In this document: positions 52,776 through 61,747 of the stretch, in pieces | Layout: each line of letters begins with the position of its first letter | Numbering within the stretch: the first letter of the stretch is position 1 | Notes under the pieces: model-generated | Databases searched by the model: none | Told to the model about the DNA's origin: nothing | Seen by the model: the letters and a program-made list of their open reading frames with translations, nothing else | Translations under genes and position numbers: made by a program | NCBI RefSeq assembly: GCF_002946835.1 | Contig: NZ_CP026652.1 | Coordinates: 4,030,001 to 4,094,000, forward strand | Reading direction: 5' to 3' | Source of the DNA: Streptomyces dengpaensis | Lineage (GTDB): Bacteria; Actinomycetota; Actinomycetes; Streptomycetales; Streptomycetaceae | Length of the DNA: 64,000 nucleotides

Positions 52776-53366
52776 TCAGCCCCGCTTAGGACCCGTGATC
52801 GCCTCGCCGATCACGAAGCCCTTGGCGGGGCCTTCGGGGATCGTGACATCGGTGCCGTAGGGGACACGGTGGATGTCCTCCCAGTCGGCTTTGTCGGGGC
52901 GTGGCCCGGTGAAGAGGGTGACGGCGCCCTGGCCGTCGTAGTCGTCGATGAGGACGTACACGGGGATGCCGGCGCGGGCGTATTCGCGGCGCTTGCGGAT
53001 GCGGTCGCGGTCCTGGTCGCTCCTGCCGGGCGAAACCACCTCGACGACCATCGAGGCAGCGGCCGCCTTGATCCCGAGACCGTCCTCGTCCTCGATCAGC
53101 TCCGCATCCAGAGGAGCCACAAGGCCGTCCGGAATCCACGCCTTACGTGCGTGGATCACGGACGTGACGTTCCAGACGCCGTACTCGCCGTCCTCCAAGA
53201 AGATCTGCAGAGCGCACCAGACGCGGTTGACGACCCGGGCATGTGCGAAGCGACGGAGGGGCGAGACCTCGATGGCTCCCTCGATGATCTCAGCGCGGTA
53301 GCCCTCGGGGAGTTCCATGGCCTTCCACAGCTGCCACAGCCCCTCGTCCAGGTCGGACACGTTCAC
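52776..53366 (-). CDS. Uma2 family restriction-endonuclease-fold protein
   Basis: The 196-residue DUF820/Uma2 protein has YRAEIIEGAIEVSPLRRFAH, WIPDGLVAPLDAEL, the core AASMVVEVVSPGRSDQDR and AGIPVYVLIDDYDGQG. The start is set by a GTGA overlap: the GTG at 53366 shares bases with the stop of the upstream HATPase gene. It is a paralogue of the protein at 21340. Coupling to an anti-sigma-type ATPase and closeness to an XRE/DUF397 pair make this one part of a regulatory cluster. Confidence 0.87.
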   Translation of the reverse strand: MNVSDLDEGLWQLWKAMELPEGYRAEIIEGAIEVSPLRRFAHARVVNRVWCALQIFLEDGEYGVWNVTSVIHARKAWIPDGLVAPLDAELIEDEDGLGIKAAAASMVVEVVSPGRSDQDRDRIRKRREYARAGIPVYVLIDDYDGQGAVTLFTGPRPDKADWEDIHRVPYGTDVTIPEGPAKGFVIGEAITGPKRG

Positions 53367-53836
53367 AGGCGACACCCTCTCCTCACGTGCCGGCTGGGTG
53401 TGCCCGGAGGCCGGCAGCCCAACTCGAACCACACCCCCTTCGCGTACCGCCCCGCCCTCTCTTCGGCGACGCCCCACACGTCCGCCATCTCCGCGACCAG
53501 CGCGAGCCCCCTCCCCCAGCACGCGACGACCCCCGCGACGGGGTGCGCCAGAACGGGCGGATCAGGACTCTCGTCGAAGACGCTGACCCGGAAGCGGGCC
53601 GGAGTGAGCCGGACGCGGAGCATGGTGGCCCCCTTGGTGTGCAGGTGGACGTTGGTGACGAGCTCCGAGGTGCACAGGGCGGCGGGCATGACGAGGTGCT
53701 CCCGGTCGTGAGTGAAGAGGACGGCACGCACGAAGTCCCGGCACACGCGGGGTGCGGTGGCGTCGCCGGGGGTGAACAGGCTGTAATCGTGGGTGAGTTG
53801 AGCGGGACGGTGGGCTGCACGGCGGGATGGGTCCAT
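53363..53836 (-). CDS. HATPase_c anti-sigma-type regulatory protein
   Basis: The 157-residue protein of the RsbW/SpoIIAB-like GHKL group common in Streptomyces has the N-box LCTSELVTNVHLHTKG, a shortened G1 loop (FDESPDPPVL) and the G2 region GRGLALVAEMADVWGV, then WFELGC. These proteins bind ATP and partner proteins, and many lie beside XRE/DUF397 genes. The ATG at 53836 has AGGAG 9 bases upstream. It is co-translated with Uma2 and divergent from the XRE gene. Confidence 0.87.
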   Translation of the reverse strand: MDPSRRAAHRPAQLTHDYSLFTPGDATAPRVCRDFVRAVLFTHDREHLVMPAALCTSELVTNVHLHTKGATMLRVRLTPARFRVSVFDESPDPPVLAHPVAGVVACWGRGLALVAEMADVWGVAEERAGRYAKGVWFELGCRPPGTPSRHVRRGCRL

Positions 53837-54082
53837 GGGTGTCGGCTCCTGTGGGGGGCGAAGGCTTCCGTTACCCCGCGATGGCATTGCCCGCGCACGC
53901 CTGGGGGGAGGGGCGGGTGCTCTGTCGGCTTATGGGCAGGGGGAGTTGACCGGTGTCGGTGCGTAATCGACACTGCACTCACGGTAGAGATATGGGGCTC
54001 TTATGCGCAACCTGTTCACCGCTTTCGGTGGACCAACTCACCGGAACCATGCAGACTTTGGGCGAGCCAGCAAGGAGACCCT

Positions 54083-54964
54083 GTGGGACTGCGCACGAAC
54101 ATCAGCGAGCGCCAACGACGACTCGGCTTCGAACTCAAGCAACTACGCGAACTAGCAGATTTGAGTTCCGGTGAGGCCGCCGAGCGCGTCGGCATGAGCC
54201 GCGGGCAGCTGAGCCATATCGAACTGGGTCGCACCTCCGTTCTGACGGAACGACTAGTTGATCTATGCCAGGCATACGGGTGCGCAGATGAGCCCTACAT
54301 CAAGGCATTGATCGCCATGTCCGAGGCATCCGGTAAGGGCTGGTGGACCGCCTACAAGAAACACCTCGGGTCCGGCGCACTCAACCTGGCCGAACTGGAG
54401 GATGGCGCCGAGTCCCTACGAGTGCACCAATCCCTGTTCGTTCCCGGCCTGTTCCAGACCGCCGACTACGCACGGGCCATCTTTTCCAGCCCCAAGCTGG
54501 GCTTCGGAAACATCGAGGAGGCCCTGATGTTCCGCATGGAACGGCAGCGCATCCTCACCCGCCAGAACCCGCCCTCTGTCCATGCCGTGATTCACGAGGC
54601 GGCGCTGCACATGCGGTTCGGCAGCGTCCAGGTCGTGCGCGAGCAGTTGCTACGGCTCATCGAGTTGGCCCGCCTGCCCAACGTGACCATCCAGATCTAT
54701 CCGTTCAGCGCCCAGGCGTACGCGGCTCTCAGCGGGAACTTCGTCCACGCCATCCCCGGCACTCCACGGCTCGGCACCGTGATCCTTGATCACGCGACGG
54801 GTTCCGACTACCTGCGTGAGCAGGCACAACTTCAGCGGTACAGCGCGCTGTTCGCGCGACTGGCCGAGAACGCCCTCAGCCCTGTCGACGTATCGTTGGC
54901 CCCTGAAGCACACTCGGTGAAGGACTCGCTGGCGCTCATCCAGCATTTGCTCTACACGCTCTAG
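54083..54964 (+). CDS. XRE family regulator with DUF5753 domain
   Basis: The 293-residue protein has an N-terminal HTH (about 8-65: RRLGFELKQLRELADLSSGE, then ERVGMSRGQLSHIELGRTSV) and a DUF5753 sensor region (LRVHQSLFVPGLFQTADYAR, then VIHEAALHMRFGS, LPNVTIQIYPFSAQAYAALS and GSDYLREQAQLQRYSALF). This is the WhiJ/BldB-associated type of Streptomyces regulator. The GTG at 54083 has AAGGAG 5 bases before it. The DUF397 gene follows 9 bp later in the same operon, its usual partner; GC content dips slightly here, which hints at lateral mobility. Confidence 0.92.
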   Translation: MGLRTNISERQRRLGFELKQLRELADLSSGEAAERVGMSRGQLSHIELGRTSVLTERLVDLCQAYGCADEPYIKALIAMSEASGKGWWTAYKKHLGSGALNLAELEDGAESLRVHQSLFVPGLFQTADYARAIFSSPKLGFGNIEEALMFRMERQRILTRQNPPSVHAVIHEAALHMRFGSVQVVREQLLRLIELARLPNVTIQIYPFSAQAYAALSGNFVHAIPGTPRLGTVILDHATGSDYLREQAQLQRYSALFARLAENALSPVDVSLAPEAHSVKDSLALIQHLLYTL

Positions 54965-54973
54965 GAGGCACGG

Positions 54974-55174
54974 ATGTCCGAACTGAACTGGCAGAAGTCA
55001 ACGTTCAGCGGAGGCCCCGAAGCCGACTGCCTCTACGTCGCCACCGCCCCCGACGGAACGATCCGCCTCCGCGAAAGCGACACCCCGAACGTCATCCTCT
55101 CCACCGCCCCCGAAGGCCTGGCCGCCCTCCTGCGTCACCTCCGTACGGCCATACCCCCGATCCAGGAGCGCTGA
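54974..55174 (+). CDS. DUF397 domain-containing protein
   Basis: The 66-residue member of the DUF397 family has LNWQKSTFSGGPEADCLYVA, then a RLRESDTPN strand and a FxxxLR-like end (GLAALLRHLRTA). These small proteins act with neighbouring XRE/DUF5753 regulators, probably as antagonists in BldB/WhiJ-like developmental control. The ATG at 54974 follows GGAGGC by 6 bases, 9 bp after the XRE stop. Confidence 0.93.
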   Translation: MSELNWQKSTFSGGPEADCLYVATAPDGTIRLRESDTPNVILSTAPEGLAALLRHLRTAIPPIQER

Positions 55175-55322
55175 AGAGCCACCCTCAGGGCACGGCCCCG
55201 CCAAGGCCGGCCTTGACCCATGACCCCGCTCATTCTTCCGCGTCCACCGCCTCCACCCCCTCCCTACGGCGCCTGCCCCGCAGCCCCTCAGATCCCCGCA
55301 CAGGCTCCCCTAACCTCGGGCG

Positions 55323-55829
55323 GTGCGGCATGAGTTCGCGTACGGTCGCGTCGCCCGCGCCCACGATCGGGAGCGGGTGGGCATACGGATCCCCGGCGGC
55401 CGGGGCAGGAACCTGCGGGAAATGCAGGAGGTCGGCCATAGCGGACAGGGGGTCCGGGTCGGCGGGGTGGCCAGCCGCAGGTGGGCGCTCCTCGCTCGCC
55501 TGGACCGCACGCGCATGCTCCTCCCAACCGGTGCGGTACCAACGGAGGTGGGCCTGCTGCACCTCGTCTTCGGTGAGGATGCGGACGCCTTCGGGGCCCG
55601 CCTGCCGTACCTTCTCTGCCTGCGCCGCTCCGTGGACGTCGGCTTCGCCACCACGCGCGGAGACCTGGCCCTCCTCCTGCAGCGCGCCGACCAGACCGAC
55701 AAGACCCTCGCCGACCACGAGGAGCGCCTCGACGCCCTGGAACGCACCCGCTGGCCCCTGCCGTCCCTGGCGGCGGTGACGTCCTGCACGGCACTGGCGA
55801 TCACGCTGTGGGAGACGGTGGGGCACTGA
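55323..55829 (+). CDS. hypothetical protein, doubtful, with coiled-coil and membrane tail
   Basis: From about 55545 this frame has strong Streptomyces codon bias and reads as a helical segment, a coiled coil (TLADHEERLDALERT) and a membrane helix (LAAVTSCTALAITLW). The first 70 residues look unlike protein. On the reverse strand between about 55600 and 55330 another frame has good codon use (for example VQQAHLRWYRTGWEEHA and MADLLHFPQVPAPAAG). The region may hold two decayed genes meeting head to head, or one real gene whose start I cannot place. Confidence 0.35.
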   Translation: MRHEFAYGRVARAHDRERVGIRIPGGRGRNLREMQEVGHSGQGVRVGGVASRRWALLARLDRTRMLLPTGAVPTEVGLLHLVFGEDADAFGARLPYLLCLRRSVDVGFATTRGDLALLLQRADQTDKTLADHEERLDALERTRWPLPSLAAVTSCTALAITLWETVGH

Positions 55830-55833
55830 GAAC

Positions 55834-55876
55834 ACGAGAAGGGGCCGGGAGGTTCAACCTCCCGGCCCCTTCTCGT
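55834..55876. terminator. terminator of the dnaK-grpE-dnaJ-hspR operon
   Basis: A perfect 21-bp stem beginning ACGAGAAGGGGCCGGG, with a single-base loop, lies 15 bp after the hspR stop. It can also stop transcription arriving from the plus-strand side. Confidence 0.92.
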
Positions 55877-55890
55877 CGTACAGGTACGGC

Positions 55891-56352
55891 TCAGTCCGAG
55901 GACTGCTGCCGCTTAGGGCGCCACACCACCAGCGCGCTGGTCTGCTGGACCTCCTGGTACGGGACCAGGTCGCGGCGGTACGAGGCGTGGACGGCCGCCT
56001 CGCGCTGCTGCATGGCGGCCGCGGCGCCGTCCACCGCGGACTGGAGTTCGGCGACGCGCTGCTGGAGCGCGGCCACCTGGTTCTCCAGCTCGATGATGCG
56101 CTTGATGCCGGCCAGGTTGATGCCCTCATCCTGCGACAACTGCTGGACGGTGCGCAGCAGTTCGATGTCGCGGGCCGAGTAGCGGCGGCCGCGCCCGGCC
56201 GTGCGGTCGGGCGAGACCAGGCCCAGACGGTCGTACTGACGGAGGGTCTGCGGGTGCAGGCCGGAGAGCTGGGCCGCCACCGAGATGACGTAGACCGGGG
56301 TTTCCTCGGTCAGTTCGTACGGGTTGCGTCGACGGCCGTCCATCGCTCTCAT
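55891..56352 (-). CDS. hspR: heat-shock repressor HspR (MerR family)
   Basis: This roughly 153-residue MerR-type autorepressor of the dnaK operon has the HTH and wing VYVISVAAQLSGLHPQTLRQ, then YDRLGLVSPDRTAGRGRRYS and RDIELLRTVQQLSQDEGINL, followed by a dimerisation coiled coil (IIELENQVAALQQRVAELQS). DnaK acts as its co-repressor in Streptomyces. It binds HAIR dyads such as those at 44885, 60136 and 60188. ATG 56352 overlaps the dnaJ stop by 4 bases; a second ATG at 56343 (MDGRRRNPYEL) is also possible. Confidence 0.96.
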   Translation of the reverse strand: MRAMDGRRRNPYELTEETPVYVISVAAQLSGLHPQTLRQYDRLGLVSPDRTAGRGRRYSARDIELLRTVQQLSQDEGINLAGIKRIIELENQVAALQQRVAELQSAVDGAAAAMQQREAAVHASYRRDLVPYQEVQQTSALVVWRPKRQQSSD

Positions 56353-57530
56353 GCTCCCTTCGCGGCCTGGAACAGCTCCGCCCGCGGATCCTCGCCCGCG
56401 GTCGCCTCGCGATACGCCTCAAGCGCGTCACGAGCCTTCCCCGTCAGGTCCTTCGGGACACTCACCTCGACGGTGACCAGCAGGTCGCCGCGGGTGCCGT
56501 CCTTGCGGACCGCGCCCTTGCCCCGCGCCCGCATGGTGCGGCCGTTGGGCGTGCCCGGCGGCAGCTTCAGGGTGACCGGCGGTCCGCCGAGCGTCGGCAC
56601 GCGTACCTCGCCGCCGAGCGCCGCCTCCGCGAAGGTGACGGGCACGGTGACGGTGAGGTTGTCGCCCTTGCGGCCGAAGACCGGGTGGGCGTCCACGTGC
56701 ACGGTGACGTACAAGTCGCCCGCCGGGCCGCCCCGCTCACCGGGCGCTCCCTTGCCGCGCAGGCGGATCCGCTGGCCGTCGCTGACGCCCGCGGGGATCC
56801 GTACCTGCATGGTCCGGGACGACTTGGCGCGGCCGGAACCCTTGCAGACCTCGCAGGGGTGCTCCGCGATCAGACCACGGCCCTTGCAGTCCGGGCAGGG
56901 GTCCGTCAGGGAGAATCCGCCGCCGGAGCCGCGGGCCACCTGACCGGTGCCCACGCACGTCGGGCACACCCGCGGCGTGCCGTTCGCGTCGCCGGTCCCC
57001 GAGCACGCCTTGCAGGGTGCCTGCGAGGTCATGCGCAGCGGAACCGTCGCCCCGTCCACGGCCTCCGTGAAGCTCAGCGTGACCTCGGTGTCGATGTCCT
57101 GGCCGCGCCGGGGCTGCGTACGCGTACCGGTGGTCGCGCCGCCGCGGTTGAACAGGCCCCCGAAGACGTCACCGATACCGCCGCCGAAGCCGCCCGCTCC
57201 GGCTCCGCCCTGGGCGCCGCCTCCGAAGAGGTCGCCCAGGTCGAAGTTGAAGTTGCCGCCGCCCGCGCCGGGACCCGGACGGAAGCCGCCGTTGCCGAAG
57301 AGGGCGCGTGCCTCGTCGTACTCCTTGCGCTTCTTGGGGTCGCCGAGCACGTCGTTCGCCTCGGAGATCTCCTTGAAGCGCTCCTCGGCCTTGGTGTTGC
57401 CCTTGTTGGCGTCCGGGTGGTACTCGCGGGCGAGCTTCCGGTACGCCTTCTTGATCTCGGCTTCGGTGGCGTCCTTGGGGACGCCGAGAACCTTGTAGAA
57501 GTCCTTCTCGATGAAGTCCTTGGTGCTCAT
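56349..57530 (-). CDS. dnaJ: molecular chaperone DnaJ
   Basis: The 393-residue DnaJ has a J-domain (YKVLGVPKDATEAEIKKAYR with the HPD in YHPDANKG), a Gly/Phe-rich region, and four zinc-finger repeats (CKACSGTG, CPTCVGTG, CPDCKGRG, CEVCKGSG). A C-terminal substrate-binding domain carries VTVPVTFAEAALGGEVRVPT. It delivers clients to DnaK and stimulates its ATPase. It is the third gene of the operon, 33 bp after grpE, and overlaps hspR by 4 bases. Confidence 0.97.
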   Translation of the reverse strand: MSTKDFIEKDFYKVLGVPKDATEAEIKKAYRKLAREYHPDANKGNTKAEERFKEISEANDVLGDPKKRKEYDEARALFGNGGFRPGPGAGGGNFNFDLGDLFGGGAQGGAGAGGFGGGIGDVFGGLFNRGGATTGTRTQPRRGQDIDTEVTLSFTEAVDGATVPLRMTSQAPCKACSGTGDANGTPRVCPTCVGTGQVARGSGGGFSLTDPCPDCKGRGLIAEHPCEVCKGSGRAKSSRTMQVRIPAGVSDGQRIRLRGKGAPGERGGPAGDLYVTVHVDAHPVFGRKGDNLTVTVPVTFAEAALGGEVRVPTLGGPPVTLKLPPGTPNGRTMRARGKGAVRKDGTRGDLLVTVEVSVPKDLTGKARDALEAYREATAGEDPRAELFQAAKGA

Positions 57531-57563
57531 CCTCGACGTCCCTCCTTCCCTATCCGTTCAACG

Positions 57564-60156
<2,593 letters not shown>

Positions 60157-60187
60157 TGTGCATGACCCTCGCCAACGGGTCAACAGA

Positions 60188-60208
60188 GCTGAGTCGGGGG
60201 GACTCAAG
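60188..60208. promoter_or_regulatory. HAIR element 2 upstream of dnaK (imperfect)
   Basis: GCTGAGT, seven bases, ACTCAAG has one intact half-site and one with two changes. It is 52 bp from the first dyad, about five helical turns, so HspR could bind both on the same DNA face. Confidence 0.8.
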
Positions 60209-60221
60209 TCTTATCTCTTCC

Positions 60222-61382
60222 TTACACGCAGGAAGCCCCTGACCTGGGGGGATACCCATTCAGCCCGTCCGGCGTTTGAGGACGAGCGCGTTCAGCGCGA
60301 TACGGGGGGCTGGGGGGCAGAGCCCCCCAGGTACGGGACGGGCAGGGGCGGAGGGGGCGAGAAACCGGCCACACACCCCCGACGACCGCAACGAGCCCGA
60401 CGGCCCCAGCCACCCACCAGGCAACGCCCGCCCTCACCCACCCCAGAGAGATCAGCAGCCCCACAAGCGCCCCGGCAAAGGCAGCGACACCGATGGCAAC
60501 CATCACCCCCTGCCGAGCCACCCCCACCCGCCGCAGCCGGTGAACAAGGTGATCGGGCCCTGACCGCAGCACCGGCCGCCCACCCCGCCACCGCGACACC
60601 AGCACGAGTAGGACATCGGCACAGGCCACCGCCGTCAGCGCGAACCCGGCACCAAGGCCGGCCCCCGCCTCCCGCCCGGCGTGCACAAGCACAGCCGCCG
60701 AGGCCAGCACGAACCCCGCGAACAGCGCACCGCACCGCCCCGGCACGATCCGGGCCGGCGGCCAGCCGTGCATCAGGAACCCGGTGAGCGCGGCGGCCAG
60801 CACGCTCAGCAGCGCCGCGAGTCCGTCCATGACCTCGGCGGCGGCGCACCCGCTGAGCGCGAACGCCGTGATGACGCCGACGGTCCCCAGTACGCCGTCG
60901 GCGTGGTCGAGGGAGGAGAAGGCGTGCACGACGAACACGACCCAGGCCACGGCCAGCACTCCACCCAACAGCCCGAGTTCGTCGTACGGCACGACCAGCG
61001 CGGCGCCACCGCCCACGACGGCCACGCGCAGGATCAGCGGCAGAGTCCGCACGGCCGGCGGCAGGGCCCGGACGACCAGCGCCACCGCCCGTCCGACGAA
61101 CGGCACGGCCCGCAGATCGGCGACGAGCCCGACCAGCGCGACCCCCATCCCGACGACCAGCACGCGCCCGGCCTCCGGCCCCAACGGCGCGACACCCGTC
61201 CAGTCCCCGACCCTGGCGACGAACGCCGTCCCCCCGACGACGGCAACCCCTCCGAGCAACGGAACCACCCGCACCCGCCGCCGCTCGGCCACCCCGAAGC
61301 GCAGGGCGAACATCCGCAGCAGCGCGGCGAGCGCGGCGGTGAGGAACAGGGCGGCGGTGGCGGCGGCGATTCCGTACAGCAC
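60222..61382 (-). CDS. undecaprenyl-phosphate sugar-1-phosphate transferase-like protein (WecA/MraY family)
   Basis: The 386-residue protein has about 10 membrane helices. The order of loops fits the WecA/TagO/MraY group: a basic motif after helix 1 (RVRVVPLLGGVAVVGGT), an Asp-containing loop (LVGLVADLRAVPF), the HAFSSLDHADG-type active-site loop (normally NxxNxxDGxDG) and GPDHLVHRLRRVGV near the end (normally HxHHR). The acidic loop is divergent, so sugar specificity is open. The start is GTG 61382. The last 46 residues are encoded by the dispersed repeat at 60258, so the native stop has been lost. Confidence 0.8.
   Translation of the reverse strand: MLYGIAAATAALFLTAALAALLRMFALRFGVAERRRVRVVPLLGGVAVVGGTAFVARVGDWTGVAPLGPEAGRVLVVGMGVALVGLVADLRAVPFVGRAVALVVRALPPAVRTLPLILRVAVVGGGAALVVPYDELGLLGGVLAVAWVVFVVHAFSSLDHADGVLGTVGVITAFALSGCAAAEVMDGLAALLSVLAAALTGFLMHGWPPARIVPGRCGALFAGFVLASAAVLVHAGREAGAGLGAGFALTAVACADVLLVLVSRWRGGRPVLRSGPDHLVHRLRRVGVARQGVMVAIGVAAFAGALVGLLISLGWVRAGVAWWVAGAVGLVAVVGGVWPVSRPLRPCPSRTWGALPPSPPYRAERARPQTPDGLNGYPPRSGASCV
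60258..60364. repeat. dispersed Streptomyces intergenic repeat, overlapping the WecA-like gene end
   Basis: Order: CAGCCCGTCCGGCGTTTGAG, GCGCGTTCAGCGCG, hairpin CTGGGGGGCAGAGCCCCCCAG, then GGACGGGCAGGGGCGGAGGG. It is the same module order as elsewhere but here lies inside the 3' coding end of the glycosyltransferase gene. Confidence 0.9.
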
Positions 61383-61455
61383 GTCGCTAACTTAGGCGTC
61401 AATGTCACCATTTTGCGCGAATAACACGATCTGCTTTACGGGGCGACCCGACGGA

Positions 61456-61581
61456 ACCATCGGCGGGTACCGCCTCACCCGGCGCCAGGACCACCGGCGG
61501 GCACCGCCCCGCCGGGCGAGGCGACCATCGTGTGCCGCACCGCCCGGCGACGGGACCATCGCGCGTGCCGCACGCCCGGCG
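61456..61581. repeat. four degenerate tandem units upstream of the EtfD-like gene
   Basis: Units starting ACCATCG or ACCACCG and ending (c/g)CCGGGCG/CCCGGCG lie at about 61456, 61490, 61524 and 61555, with a period of 31-34 bp. They sit in the 365-bp divergent gap 61383-61747, which must also contain both promoters. They could be operator-like sites or simple duplication. Confidence 0.55.
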
Positions 61582-61747
61582 ATGGCACGTCCACTCAGGC
61601 TCCCCTCAGCGACGCAGATCACCGCGCCCCTGGCTACAGTGCGGCGCAGGAAGTGGGTAGTCTCAAACGGACTGCATAAGTTACCGCTTAGTAATCGCCT
61701 TCGAGGTTACTCTCGGAGCAACCCCTCGCAGGCCCGAGGAGCCCCAA

